From the NCBI GenBank assembly GCA_002633025.1, contig NMRB01002158.1:55758-119757 (forward strand): a DNA stretch of 64,000 nucleotides, written 5' to 3'. The stretch comes from Notospermus geniculatus. Taxonomy: Eukaryota > Nemertea > Pilidiophora > Heteronemertea > Lineidae. Shown one piece after another: positions 12,601 to 24,595 of this stretch. Numbering within the stretch: position 1 is the stretch's first letter; each line of letters starts with the position of its first letter. Under the pieces are notes generated by a model. It was not told the origin of the DNA. It did no database searches and saw only the letters and a list, made by a program, of their open reading frames with translations. The position numbers were made by a program, and so were the translations under genes.

Positions 12601-13454
12601 ATCCAACGCACAGTTGATTAAAAGAGTTTTGCTTCAAACTGATGCTGTCCATTATATATTTTCGATATCGGACAAACTGTCAGATAACGATTCCCAAAGA
12701 AGGATACGTGCTTAACAAGTTTTCTTCTCAAAGTGTCGATTGGTGATGAATTATTAATTCATTCGATATCAATGAATTTTCCCCCGTGGACGCAAAGTTT
12801 CGACATTTGTTGGATGAGATTCTAACATTTTACATGTAAGTGAAACATGACCCGTTTTTTTAATAATTCTGCTATGGCGTCACCGGAAAAAAGTAATGAC
12901 ACACCGCAGCAGGAAATATATTATCATGAAATGCGTATACATGTCATGGTCATTAATGGTGTTCACTATATTTAGATCGTTCATCAACTCAGCTTTATCG
13001 CTGGTGTATAATCACATTTAATGTCAATGCAACATTTTTTACCACTGGTTCCGGAAATCCTCAAGCTATTTAAAGACACTTTTCAGTAAATGCCACCTAA
13101 ATTTGGATGCTTTCTCTCGCTATCTCATTTTTTTCCAAAAAATCAGACGTGATAATCTCCTTTGCAAAATCCTTTTGATTTCCTCGCAGTATTGCAAAAC
13201 ATTTTGGTGCGATCTTTTTGAAGTGCCACCAACATCTGCTGAGGAAAAGGAAGTAGTAACATCGTGACGTCTTCAAGTTATCCTCAAAAAGCAACCATTC
13301 AGTGCAAGAGGGTGAATGTCTCTGACGGTCACAGTCTCATACTATCGTGGTAAATGCGTTATGAGCAATCGAACAAGGGAAAGCACAGAATTTCCAATGG
13401 GAGATCTCATAAAGCAGCTTGGACCACAACACAACAATGCAATAGGTTTCTTTC
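9633..13454. other. Long intergenic stretch
   Basis: Apart from a short hairpin at 11601 and scattered TACATGTA words, no gene or repeat was recognised. The 110-codon frame at 11611-11943 starts inside the hairpin and is lysine-rich without a motif. Confidence 0.45.
11601..11635. repeat. Short perfect hairpin
   Basis: ACGCCATGTTT and AAACATGGCGT are mirrored around a GGTTTATAAAGT-like loop. Confidence 0.6.
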
Positions 13455-13610
13455 ACTAAAGACGCGCCATATGACGTTACCAATCAATGGCCCCTAGCAC
13501 GCCAAGGTGGTCAAGCGGACCATGGGCTCATGCTTGGACAATGAATGGCCACTATCTCATGTGGGAGAACTACTAGGGCACCATCTTTGTTGAAAACGTT
13601 ATGGTCCCAA
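13455..13610 (-). mobile_element. Partial MITE of the 61056 family
   Basis: GGTCAAGCGGACCATGGGC and CACCATCTTTGTTG correspond to the inverted sequence at 61056-61230. The other end is missing or diverged. Confidence 0.5.
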
Positions 13611-14429
13611 TAGCACGCTTGATTATATTATACACGTGTGCTTCTACATAAGATCTACAATGCTTCTTAAAAACGACCAACTAATAAAATACGTCCATGG
13701 CTTTGTGCAAGAAAGTTTGCCAAAATAATTTTTTAAACTTGGGCAAAATACATGTAAAAGAGTGCGATTTTTTCATGGCCAAGATGATAATGTAGTCGAG
13801 AACGACTCCCAATATACTTGTTCTCTTTTAAAAATCTGCAAATAGAAAAGGCGTTCCCATGGTTTCAGTAAATGTAAGTCAAGGTAAGCAACGTGTTGAC
13901 TCGTTTCCAGAAGTTTCATAAGCTAAAAAAAGGTAACAAAGTCGGCAACAGAGAAGAAATGTATTTGTCAAGTCGATCATGATCAAAAGGCAAGGAAAAA
14001 ACATCGCTCGAAAAAATTGCCATTTGTAGAAAAAAATCAGTTTGTGTAAACTTCAGATACCCATTAATGGAAATGTAACTAAAAACATTTTGCACTGGAT
14101 TTCAATTAAAGGGAATTAGTCAAGGCAGTTAAAAATGACTCCAAGAATAATATCGTGGCCCACGGAATTCACAATTTCAAAATTAGAAATTTCGTATTTT
14201 AGCTGATTACATCCCTAGCTAAGCCTACATTTACAGTTGACCATATTGTAAATGCTATTCGAAGACACCAAAGCCATATAGCAAATAATTATGCTTTCAG
14301 TGGACAATAAATCCCCGATGTGAGTAGATTCAAGATGGCGGAGTTTGATTTTCTACTCAGACACTCTGATTGGCACGATCACTTCGCTTTAACTCCTATA
14401 TATAAATTAACTTTGGCTGGTTACAATAA

Positions 14430-14667
14430 AAGAGAGGTTAAGATTTTACTCCGAGAACGATAACGAGAACGTGGTGACTTTGTGGCATGCCTGTAACTTC
14501 TCTAACAGCAAGAATCCAGCTTTTAGAACGGTGTGTTTTTCATTGGAAGACATCCGCCACTGTTACTGTGAAAAACAATCTGAGTTACCTCCAGATGGTT
14601 TTGTGATACACGTCCCATTCTCTTGTCACCACGTTCTCGTTCTCGGGGCGCATCTTAACCTCTCTAT
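14430..14667. mobile_element. Inverted-repeat MITE (AGAGAGGTTAAGAT ends)
   Basis: The left end AGAGAGGTTAAGAT with CCGAGAACG and GAGAACGTGGTGAC is mirrored by GTCACCACGTTCTCG and ATCTTAACCTCTCT. An internal open stretch of 71 codons is incidental. Confidence 0.8.
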
Positions 14668-15359
14668 TCAACATCCATCTCAGTGAAAATGATATCGCTT
14701 ATGAATTAGTCCGAACACACACACGGCAATACGTTTGATATTTCTAACATGTTGAGAAGCAGAACTTCTGAACTTTGACTAATGGGTATTTAAGTGAGAG
14801 TTATAGTACATGTACCCTTTGATGTGGCCCTTCTCGGGGTTTCCTATGATATGTGATACTTATTTAAATTTACTTTATGATTTTGTTCACACTCGGTTTT
14901 TCAGTAAAAGAAGTATCTAAACAAACAAAAGTGCTCTATTTTTGGATACAAACAAAAAAAAGAGACAAACAAATAAGTACAACCAAAAATATGTATTTTT
15001 TTGCACAGCCCAATAGTATGCACTTTGAATGATAGGGCTAAAAGGCCCTAGCTACTATTCGTTTACTTTTTGGTATGGGTGTAAATGTCTTCTTCTTACT
15101 TATGCCAATGCACCATATTATCAATAGATCAAACTGGATGAATGGATCAAACGTACGGTATGAAAACATTGATTTTACCATGTTTTTCGTTGTTATTGAA
15201 ATGTGCGGTTTCGACTTATTGTGCTTTCTTATTATAAATAGATGAGGGAAGTCATTTTAATACTGATACTGATCACGAGAGTGAGCGCAGAGGGAGAAAT
15301 GCGTTATGCACCTTTTATATACGACGGTACCTGCATTTACCACACGATAGAAAGACAGT

Positions 15360-15600
15360 TTTTGGCTTACTGAAGTACGAAATATGAAAAATTGGACTTC
15401 ATTTCTATGACGTAATATATTTCGGGAGATGGTTGGTACCACAAATATTTTCATTCCCACAAAAGTTATTACATGTACGTAATTTTTTTGGTAATTTTTG
15501 TTGCAGTTTTGATAGGCTAGAACTTTCTAAGAATTTTGGGCTTTGTTTCATCAAAATATGTCGAGTGGTTGCTGAGATATTTGAAATTATCAAAATTTGG
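15360..15600 (+). repeat. Dispersed repeat, copy 1
   Basis: TTTGTTGCAGTTTTGATAG and GGGCTTTGTTTCATCAAAAT, together with GAGATGGTTGGTACCACAAA, recur inverted at 32288-32430 or near 30730. The block at 15600-15860 has further degenerate AAAATTTTGATAAT motifs. Confidence 0.6.
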
Positions 15601-16087
15601 ATAATTTGAAATTTTCTTGCTTTTCGGGAAATTTTGATGCCATTAGATAAAGCTTAGATAAAGATAACATCAGAATATGATTTTACAAAATTTTGGAGAT
15701 TTTTGCATTAAATGGGCAGAAATATTGCATACGTTTTAAAATATCAACATGGATACACTATTTGAAAAATTTCACGCTTCTACATTTTTAGGTGAGCTCT
15801 GTCTACTGATACCAAAATTTTGCGAAAAATTGGAAATTCTCAAATTATCGAAATTTTGATAATCTAAAATATCTTGTTATATATACAATACCATCAGATG
15901 CTATACATGTACAATGCAGGAGTTATTTTGCTTGCCAAGTATAGCATGACGTGATATTGTGTCCATTGCTTGATTGAAAGCAAGAAGAACGATCCAGTTT
16001 CTATTTTGCCTTTTAATACAAGTCATATTTACCAAATTGATATCGACATGTCCAACGTGTCATAACTGCGTTTGCCATAACTATCAC

Positions 16088-16257
16088 AATAGGGAGGTTT
16101 AGAAATCAAACGACAAATCAAACGACAAACGTAAACTTTAGACAACGTTATTTTTCATACCACACATTCACCAGATTTTATATTGCATTTTGGGTACAAA
16201 AAAAACGTTGTCGTTAACGTTTACGTTTATCGTTTAATTTTTAAACCTCCCTATTGT
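16088..16257. mobile_element. Palindromic MITE (CAATAGGGAGGTTTA ends)
   Basis: AATAGGGAGGTTTA and TAAACCTCCCTATT mirror each other. Internal pairing includes AAACGTAAAC with GTTTACGTTT and CAACGTT with AACGTTG. Confidence 0.82.
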
Positions 16258-16381
16258 TACTAGCTGCAAAGAACCATGATTGGAAGATGACAGGCGCGGG
16301 ACATAACTTTGTATATTTTTTTATTCCATCAGGGCAATACGATTTCATCGTTAGGGCTAATGTTTAGTTTAGTACTATACT

Positions 16382-16608
16382 ACTCTTAAAAAGTTAAGGA
16401 CCACTTGTGCACAACTTATTCATATAACAAATTTTACAGCTGAAAATGGTATGATATATAGCTAGCTGTCGTCCTGAATGACCTCAAACACATTGTGATG
16501 AATTACATATCTGGTCGGTTTCAGTTGTTGCATAACGTGTTCTTATAAGCAATTCCTGAAACAGAATTATGAGTTTTGAGAAAAGTGGTCCTTAACTTTT
16601 TTTGAGTA
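16382..16608 (+). mobile_element. MITE with ACTC...AAAGTTAAGGACCAC ends, copy 1
   Basis: Terminal inverted repeats AAAGTTAAGGACCACTT / AAGTGGTCCTTAACTTT flank about 190 bases that match the element at 51461 in the opposite orientation (GAAACAGAATTATGAG, ATGACCTCAAACACA). Confidence 0.88.
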
Positions 16609-17099
16609 TATAATCCATCCTGGATCATCATAGACAGGTGGTTTCAACGCGGGAAATTCCTTCACTTAAGAAAACTCCGGATCTTCGAAAATAACACACC
16701 CTATAATGTTGCTAATAATAAAATGGGATTTGTATATCAAGTTTATCTTGCCAAAGAACATTTTTAATTTGTTGTGTTGTGAATGTCGGATATGGATCTG
16801 GCATCTCGTCAAGATTAAAATCGAACGACCTATGGTTCTTGTACGTTCGTTTCTCTTTTCTTTGCACCTTTTCTTTACGGCTTATTGTTGTCCATCGGGA
16901 ATCACCTATTTGCAGAGAACAGGTGTAACGTCGATCAGTGTTCCCCGTATTTCTGTGTTTTTCTTATTGTTTCCCTCCTGACGGATTCAGCAGCAACTAA
17001 CCAACAATAACCATTCTAGGCTGTGTCTATTGTTGGGGAACACTGTGCTACAGAAACACTCACAGATGTTACACATGGCCAGGCCACACACGTACTTCC

Positions 17100-19838
17100 A
17101 TGAGGTGTATTGAGGAGGCCGACCAGTACGTTTTCATATCGGAAGACTCCGGATGCAATCTGCCGTCGAATATGGCACACTGCCGATTTCCCGCGGAAAG
17201 AGGGCTCAATATGCTGCCATGCGAGTTCAACTATCCAAAAGTCGCCGGTAAAATGCAGTACGTCGCGACATATGTGAACCCACACATTACAACGTTCCAC
17301 AAAACCTTATACACATCGGAAACGTATGTGCGATCCATATTATACTGTTCAAGTTTGTGCTTTTTTCAAAGGTCATCAGCTTTTATTTATGACCTTGACA
17401 GTGGCGCGTGCTTTCTGCAGCGAGAGTATTCTTCAAGGGAAATATGTAAGCAAGATGTTCCAATGAAACTCGGCAGACGGTTAATGACCCTGAAGGTGAG
17501 AAATCAGCATCCTCCGACAGCAGTGGTTTTTACCTCGCTCCTCTTCATCCACTCACATGCGAGTGTGCGAGACCAAAGCCCTGCTATGGGAGGATGAGAA
17601 ATCAGTTACAGTATCAAACATTTACGGTTGTGGGGAGCTTGAGTAATGAATCTTGATATTATAAAGGTTCATGCAGAATTCCACAATTGTTTAGTCCAGA
17701 ATATTAAAGTCCTTTGAAGTATAATTCGCCTTAACTTCAACATGGGCAAAGTGCCAAGCTTGAAAATATGCACAAGTCAGTGGCAAATAATCCATGTCGC
17801 AGTTACATACATGTAATGATGTTAGAGTCACTTGAACAGCCTATAGCAAACACTCCAAGGCAGTGCTCAGTCAACTGGTAAATATTGTGATTTGTGGTTT
17901 ATGGATTAATCATTTATGGTTTATGGATGTTCACTTTATGGTGTCTGTTGCACAGGCCTGGCACTTTGCCCATGTTGAAGTTAGGGTGAAAAACACTTTA
18001 AAAGAAGTTCATTTGACATGTTTCCGCCAGAGGGAACTAACGGTACGATGCCATTATCCTCAAAGGAACAGAAAGGGGACATTTTCTTTAATTTCATGGG
18101 TTTTTTGCTGATTTCGAAGAAATCAGTACCCTCAAAAAAATTTCTGGCAGATACCCTGGTAGCCGATTTCGAAATCAAGTTTTTGACGACCGAATTTTGA
18201 AACCCTGACAGTTTACAAATTTAGACTCTAAGTCTGACGCCAGAAGCAGTGCGAATCCGAAATCGGATATAGTGTATTTGGAGGAACTTTTCCCGGACTG
18301 AAAAGCGGCAGAAAATCAAGGCCTACATGACAAACGAAGCCTATGTGCGGACAGACAAAGATTAATTTCAGAGATGGTATATATTGGCACGGTTGTGTTG
18401 TATTGTACATATACCGCTAATTAAACCATCATTGAAATTAAACAGATTCCAGTAAAATACCTTATACAATCTAATGTGATGTTCTGCAGACACCCACGTC
18501 AATAATAGTGTTTGCCTGAGCCATCTCCCAACCTTCGCACCGCAACCAGCGCTTGAGAATGGTGACGTACGAGTATATTTTCAACTGATGCAATTTCATT
18601 TTGTACCCGTCTTCTCTGAGACGAGCAATGTCTGGAGGATGTAGCTGTGCGTGGAGTCCAAACCGTTCTAAAAAAGTCGAAAAACAGCAGACTCTTGCTC
18701 GCATTTTTTTTATCTTACGGTGATTTTCCACCCCGCTTCGTCTGATTCCTCCAATTCCTCTAAACCAACATGGCCCCTCTGACCTGATTGCCATGCAGAA
18801 TTTTCAAATCGGCTGCATCACCATTTTAGCGTGTTGGCTGTTCTTTTTCAGCAAAACAGTGGAAAAAATGGTGAATTAGAGCGGCAGGAAAAGTTACCGC
18901 GTATAAAGGGAACCACGGACTTTGACAGCATAGAAATACACTATTCAGATACAACTGAAGAATTAATCTTTTCTTTTTCTAATCATCTCAAAGTTGTTTT
19001 CGTGAGCTACACTTCTGAATTAGTTCCGAAGAACAGGTCTATCCACTACACTGTTAGGAAGCTTTTCACGGTAGAGGGCGACACTGGAAAAATACGGGTA
19101 TTCGGTCAGATGATCACATGCTATTTTTGGAAGCATGATTATTGGAAGATATTGACACTCAGCGGGACAGTATTCGCTCAGTGTTTAAGCCTTTCAAACA
19201 TTGATAAACCTGATGATTATATCTGGGTTTATGAAGGTGAAGAAGATATGTACAGCGGTCACATGCTGGCAGCATTCGTAAGAAAAAAACGTAGACGTAG
19301 GAATATACTGGATGTTTATGTACTCGACTATTACATCATGGCCGGCAAGTTACGTCATTCACGTTGCAAGAAGAGTAGAAAGATTTATTCCGCTCCAGCC
19401 AATCAAATGAAAGTACATGTACGTAAGTGGCATATGGCTTCCACCATCAATCCCTTAACCAGGGATATATTTATTGTATTAACCCACCCGCTCAATAAAA
19501 TGACCATTGAACAAAGTCTGAAGATGTTTAATTACAACAAAAAAAGAACCTACAAGTTGAAAGTGAAAAGCTCGGAGTGTGGCCAACTTGTTTTTGATGA
19601 CGTCGGGATGAGGTTGATTTTTATGACCACCACCAACATGTACCGGATTATTTCTGTTCGTCTCTCAAGTTGCCGTAATGGTTCTTCTCCCATTGATACC
19701 GGCCGAAATTTATTACATCTCAAAAAAGGCACATGGGTCATGATAGTTGTCGATAGCCATAGGCAGCTGATTATGATGAGCTACAACACCAAGAGTGCTC
19801 TTGTGGTTTATAAAGTATTAACAGGCTGGTTTTTCTAA
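17100..19838 (+). CDS. Uncharacterised gene, two probable exons (ORFs 17100-17495 and 18852-19838)
   Basis: The 3' segment is open for 987 bases, from an acceptor GTTCTTTTTCAG at 18851 to a stop at 19836-19838. It has no ATG near its 5' end, so it must be spliced to something. An upstream open segment ends with a strong donor, AAG|GTGAGA, at 17495 in the matching phase. Together they would give about 460 residues. The protein is basic, with a KKRRRR stretch, scattered hydrophobic beta-type segments and no catalytic motif. YDLDSG in the first exon hints at a propeller-like repeat, but this is weak. No family was recognised. The first exon's 5' limit is unknown; a second acceptor at about 17369 is possible. 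Confidence 0.45.
17718..18000 (+). mobile_element. MITE with AGTATAATTC...ACTTCAACATGGGCAAAG ends, copy 1
   Basis: Inverted ends are ACTTCAACATGGGCAAAGTG and CACTTTGCCCATGTTGAAGT. The interior (TATAGCAAACACTCC, CAGTCAACTGGTAAATA) matches 61798-62041 in inverted orientation. Confidence 0.85.
18852..19838 (+). CDS. Terminal exon of the uncharacterised gene (328 codons)
   Basis: This is the second-longest open frame in the window after the transposase and lies outside any recognised repeat. A polypyrimidine tract and AG precede it. No canonical AATAAA was seen just after the stop. Confidence 0.55.
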   Translation, partial: QNSGKNGELERQEKLPRIKGTTDFDSIEIHYSDTTEELIFSFSNHLKVVFVSYTSELVPKNRSIHYTVRKLFTVEGDTGKIRVFGQMITCYFWKHDYWKILTLSGTVFAQCLSLSNIDKPDDYIWVYEGEEDMYSGHMLAAFVRKKRRRRNILDVYVLDYYIMAGKLRHSRCKKSRKIYSAPANQMKVHVRKWHMASTINPLTRDIFIVLTHPLNKMTIEQSLKMFNYNKKRTYKLKVKSSECGQLVFDDVGMRLIFMTTTNMYRIISVRLSSCRNGSSPIDTGRNLLHLKKGTWVMIVVDSHRQLIMMSYNTKSALVVYKVLTGWFF

Positions 19839-19950
19839 GCGAAAACCAGCCACATTGGAAGGCAGTGTTCTACCAAATTCAATATTAAACAGGAGTACAC
19901 CTAAAATTTACATGGTAACAAAAGTGATTTGTTATTATGTCAAGTGACTA

Positions 19951-20096
19951 TAAAGCTGCATTTAGCTGACACGCGGAATGCGGTATAGGGCCGCGGAATC
20001 CCCGGCGGAAGCGATTTGTTGTATGCGAAATGCATTGAACTTTCCGCTTACCGCGTTCCGCAATCCGCATACCGCGTGCAGCTAAATCCAGCTTAA
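19951..20096. mobile_element. Palindromic MITE (TAAAGCTG...CAGCTAAATCCAGCTTA)
   Basis: The ends mirror each other, with GC-rich inner arms: GACACGCGGAATGCGGTAT and ATACCGCGTGC-type pairing. It sits just 3' of the uncharacterised gene's last exon. Confidence 0.78.
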
Positions 20097-20793
20097 GTCA
20101 CTTTTGTCAGCGGTTTTGTTTCAGGGTAAGAATGAAACTTTCAAAACAAACTGAGGAACTCAATTGCTATGCACATCAGGGCGCTGAGGTGATATCTGTA
20201 AAACCGTGTTTTTTTTACAAAAAAGAACTGCGCGGACATCGTTTTCGTCATTCCCCGAAAGCCACTATGAATGGAGACGAGGGGAGAGCAGAAGTTCTTT
20301 TCTGGCAAATATAGGTTGCTGCACATCCTAGTTAGCCCATTAAAAAAATTTCTCGCCTTGAGTATCATTGCCAGGGGCATCCAATGAAATATGAATAACG
20401 TAAAAAAACATCACCCTTTGATCTGCACATTTTAATCTCCTGGTTCGTGTTCGAAACTCGAAGACATGAAAATTTCCTCTCCATGAGAATTTGAGATGTG
20501 GCTTATGATGTAGAGTGAATTTTAATACCGTGTAGTCAGAATCTACTCGTGTATTTGTCAAAGATCGTCAGGATTGAATTCCGTGAACATGACCTTCGAA
20601 ATGTTATTTGTATTCATCATGCACATCGTCTTACACCAGCCTGGGTGCATGATCAATGTGAAAATATTGAATCCAGAACAGAGCGTCAAATACGCCACCC
20701 GGATACGCCATCAAAAAATTAAAAATTAAAGTTTTGGGTTTATAGTCTGATATCAACTACGGTAGAGAGACCCGAACCACTACACCAGCGGGC

Positions 20794-21320
20794 TCCATCA
20801 TCAGCTCTATCATAGGCAACATTTGGGCGAATTCAAAAGGATCTATCGCTTTCAAACTCCGAGTCCAATAAGATGTAACACTTTTCATTCACGGGCTGTA
20901 GGAGTTTCAAAACACAATGAGTTTTTTTTTCTTTTTAAATCCTCATTCGTAAAGGAAGTTAAAGGAATGTAATGGTAAAGGAATAGGCCCTGTTAATTAC
21001 ATGTACGCCATCATCAGCTCTATCATAGACAACGTTTTGGTCGAATTTTTAAAGGCTCCATCGCTTTCGAACTCCGAGTCAAGTAAGGATGTAACGCTTT
21101 TTATTCATGGGTTGTTTCGCGGAATTTCAAAACACATGAACAGTTTTTTTTAAATCCTCCTTCGTTAAAATTATTGAAGGTGGTAATGGTAAAGGAACAC
21201 GCGGTAATTAATGGCATATTGATATTTGTAGGAGCTTCAAAACAGAGACAGTTTTTAATTTTTTTTTAAATCCTTCTTCAAGATAAGGCTGTAATGGTAA
21301 AGGAATGGGCCCTAATTAAT
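20794..21320 (+). repeat. Tandem array of about 210-bp units, two and a half copies
   Basis: Units start at 20794 and 21004 (CCATCATCAGCTCTATCATA), with a third partial unit from 21230. Each ends with a T tract followed by AAATCC, then AATGGTAAAGGAA. Confidence 0.85.
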
Positions 21321-21491
21321 GTGATGCAACGAGTTGTTTATGCAACACTTTCTTTGATCAAAAGTGTTACATCTTTATACAATATCCGGGTTTTTAGAGT
21401 GGCGTTTTAAATTACGGCTCGTAAGGCGAGATAGACTCTTTAATGGACTCCAGGAGGAAACCGGAATGCCGGGAGAAAACCTGTGCTAGGA

Positions 21492-21735
21492 AAGCTAGGA
21501 ATCCACTGCTGGTTTTCTGCGTTGCGACTTGTTTTGCAACCTGCTACCTCCGATTGAATACGATCGCAAGGAACTGATTCCGGTCGCCTACTGATTGCCG
21601 ACTGAAATTGACCACATCTTCGCCATTGGTGGAAATCACGTCGAGCGAGTCCACTACGGCGATCAAGTGCCCAGTTGCAAAGCAAGTCGCAACGCAAAAT
21701 CAGCAGCTTGAAAATCAATGGTGGATTCCTAGCTT
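21492..21735. mobile_element. Inverted-repeat MITE (AAGCTAGGAATCCAC ends)
   Basis: AAGCTAGGAATCCAC is mirrored by GTGGATTCCTAGCTT, and TTGCGACTTG by CAAGTCGCAA further in. It directly abuts the next element. Confidence 0.82.
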
Positions 21736-22087
21736 AAAGCGAATGGCTCGCGGGGTTTGTTTTGATTTTTGGTGGTACCTCCCATAGACAGTGAACCTAG
21801 TCTCCGGGCGAATATGCGAATGTGCACCTGGGAACGAGGTTCCATTAAAAATTTGTGAAAATGGGTTAATGACAGTTTCAAATTCAGTCGGTCGAAATGT
21901 ACATTTTGTACTATTCACATTGATTTCGAAGCGGTAGATTTTGCAGAATACGCCTCCGAAGTTTGGCTGTCTAATGCATTTCCCATTAAACTAAAATCCT
22001 TCTTTCGCCTTTTTCTCAAAACGGCACTTGATTTGAGGACATGTCAACAAACAACTGTCAACAAACCCCGCGAGCCATTCGCTTTAA
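21734..22087. mobile_element. Inverted-repeat MITE (TTAAAGCGAATGGCTCGCGG ends)
   Basis: TTAAAGCGAATGGCTCGCGG and CCGCGAGCCATTCGCTTTAA mirror exactly, followed by GGGTTTGTT/AACAAACCC. The outer TTAA suggests a TTAA target. Its first bases resemble the element at 5752. Confidence 0.85.
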
Positions 22088-22792
22088 GAGAGTCCTCCTC
22101 TCTAACATGAAGTGCAGGTCCGTCTGGCAGTCCAACTCGGAGCAGGGCAGATGTTTCCATTGCACCAGTCTACATGTAACAGCCCATTTTTGATTTTTTA
22201 TCAACACAAAGCAAGAACGGACGACTTGACGTCAGTTTATACTGTAACCCGAAAAACTAACATAACGAGCCTGCCTTTGAGGGTAGCTCCTGTCAACTTT
22301 GAAAAAACGCCCCAAAGGAGTCGAGAAAAAAGTGAACGTTCAAAGAAGGGTTAGTATAGGTCTTATCTTGGCGTAGCCTTGGGTGACACTAACGTTCTAT
22401 TCTTATTTTTAACTGGTTGGCGAGCAATGAGCCACATTTTTTATTCCGCTATTCGCATTAAGACGGTAATTAAGACTTAATTAGAAATTAATCCCGTCTC
22501 AAAAACGCGTAACTTCTCCTCTAAATGTCATCTTTACAGCTAGGAAATCAAATTCGCAAAATCTTTTCAGCTCGTAAAGGCATGATTAGCTGCAACCAAT
22601 ATTAATTAAATCGAAGTTTATTAATTAAACGGAAGGAATCCGATTATGAGTTCAACACCCTACTTTAAATGCTCATCACATCGAAACTTTGATTGACATT
22701 GATGTTCCATAGTCATTTGGTATTCTCGTGATTATCACAGGAGATGAAAATCACACTGAAGAAATTTCTGATGCCAGCTCAGCACACCAAGT

Positions 22793-22985
22793 AAGGAGCC
22801 TAGATAGCCAAGTGGTTATCACGTCCGCTCAGCAAGCGACAGGTTCCGGGTTCGAATCTAGCCCAAGCCATATAGGATTTCATTCCCGGCTCTTCACGTC
22901 CGTCGCAAGGAACAGTACCTTGTTTCTTTGCAAGGGCAAGTATTTGGACCCCATCCAAGTGAGGAATGTGAGTAGCTTGAGTACC
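22793..22985 (+). mobile_element. tRNA-derived SINE, family 1, 3' truncated
   Basis: Head with A box TAGCCAAGTGG and B box GGTTCGAATC, then the family body up to GAGTAGCTTGAG. The 3' tail is missing and other repeat sequence follows. Confidence 0.8.
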
Positions 22986-23107
22986 TTCAAAAAAATTTCT
23001 GTCAGAGACCCTGAAACCGCCGATAGGTACCGAAAGCACTATCGGACTCTCTGTGCGGGCGGCCCAGATCCTTGCGGTATCGCCCTCACTGCACCTGGTG
23101 TATTTGC

Positions 23108-23334
23108 AGGGCCGAAGCCATCGCACTATTGGCCCCCGTAAGTTCGGAAAAGGCCATCTCAAGCTAATCATGTTCCTCACTTGGATAGGGTCTTTTACTT
23201 GCCCTAGAAAGAAGGTACAAGGCACCACGGCTTACTGTCCCTTGCGACGGACTGAAGAGAGGGGGGATTAATCCGACGTGGCCCGTGACCTGCCGCTTGC
23301 TCAGCGGACCTGATAACCACAAGGAGTAGGCTCC
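23108..23334 (-). mobile_element. tRNA-derived SINE, family 1
   Basis: Complete but mutated copy in the opposite orientation to the one about 120 bases upstream, so the two could form a large RNA hairpin. The B box is partly lost. Confidence 0.78.
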
Positions 23335-24595
23335 TCCTGGCGTGCTGCCCGCTTTACACGACCATGAGGGTAGTTCTGGTCGATGGAGGTGAATAATCAC
23401 CCCAAGATGTATGATCACGTACGACTCTTGATTGTAATTAGAGAAGGACATGACCTGTAGATCTGGCATTAATGCAACTGACAGGTTTTCGATATAAGGA
23501 ATGAACTGAGCTCTTAAATCACTCAAGAGTGTTAATTCTTACAAGTGGTGATTTGAATTGGTGAATGCCTGAGGTGGGATGGCGATGAACGTATTTGGTT
23601 CCTCAGAGTTTGGTGGCGGATTTAGGCAAGATATCCAACATAGAGCACAAAATGATAGTAAACATGAAGTCGTCTCCGAATTTCGCAAATTTTCGAACCC
23701 AACCGGGGTCTTCCTCAGGCACTTTCTCGGTTTAGGCAAGCAGGGGAAAGCATCTCCCCTTAAGCAAGAAAAGAATGTTTGATTTTTTTTTTTTTTTTTT
23801 CTTTTTTAAAGAATGGGCGCCAACTCTTTATAGAACATTATCGTAGAACATGTCATACAGATGTAGTTGCACCAATCCCCTTGAGTTTGCCAAGAATGTA
23901 TCCTTTGACAGGGTCATTATACAGTGCCCTAACAAAGACACCTCCCCACCCGAGAAGCATCAAAAGCGTCAGCTGGTCCACACCCTGCCGGGAAAGATTG
24001 ACGGTGGTGTTGGACCTTGTGAACTCCGAAGCCGCCCAAGGAACCCAGGAGACAAATATAAGACACCGAATCTGTCAAAAGGGTCTCTGAGATGGAAGAG
24101 ACGAGCTTCTCCGATTTTTTTTATCATAGGGAGGAGTCGACTGATCTCAGTTTTTGTGATTAAGATGAATGCAAGGAAAGACTTTGAGGATTGTAGGACT
24201 TCACCATGAGCCTAAATTGGAAATAGGGTTTCCCTCCTGCGGCTGGGCATCAAAGGTTTTGAAGAAAAAATATATATTATCTGTAGCTATTAATACGCTA
24301 GTAGATTAGTGTCATCCTGTAAAAAAATATCGGGAGGTCGTATGTCGTGAAATGTTCTATAGGACATTAATCAGATGACTGGAAATATCACCAAGGTACG
24401 GTTGTTTTGGCAGATGGCATATCGAGTGTGAGAAAAACATATAGGGTTGGTTTAGCTCATGAGCTGTGTATAAGGAAGGCATGAGCTGCTTTGAAGTTTT
24501 TTACTCGTGACATAATTGTACGAGTATCTCAGAGTATGAAAAACAGTTGGTTGTTAATGTTATGACTGCTGTAAGTCATGATTTATGGTACGAAA
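23335..24595. other. Intergenic with ribozyme-like fragment and poly-T
   Basis: The hammerhead-like core at 23671 and a T run at 23787-23812 are the only features seen. Small open frames near 23800-24200 have no support. Confidence 0.45.
23671..23725 (-). ncRNA. Hammerhead-ribozyme-like core, copy 1 (Penelope-type)
   Basis: On the minus strand: CTGAGGA (the CUGANGA box), a stem II of AGACCCCGGTTGGGTTC, GAAA, a weak stem III ATTTGCGAAAT, then TC as the predicted cleavage site. Such minimal hammerheads with very short stem III are known from Penelope-like retroelements. Stem I pairing could not be confirmed by eye. Confidence 0.45.

Larger units (their letters stand above)
13611..16087. other. 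AT-rich intergenic stretch
   Basis: It contains the MITE at 14430 and the dispersed repeat at 15360-15860; no gene was seen. Confidence 0.45.

Noticed and set aside
18471-18794. A 107-codon minus-strand ORF divergent from the uncharacterised gene
   Set aside because: It lies in the inferred intron of the + strand gene and has no recognisable domain. It could be real, but it cannot be supported.
22728-23228. ORFs of 137 and 142 codons on opposite strands
   Set aside because: Both are translations of two inverted SINE copies.
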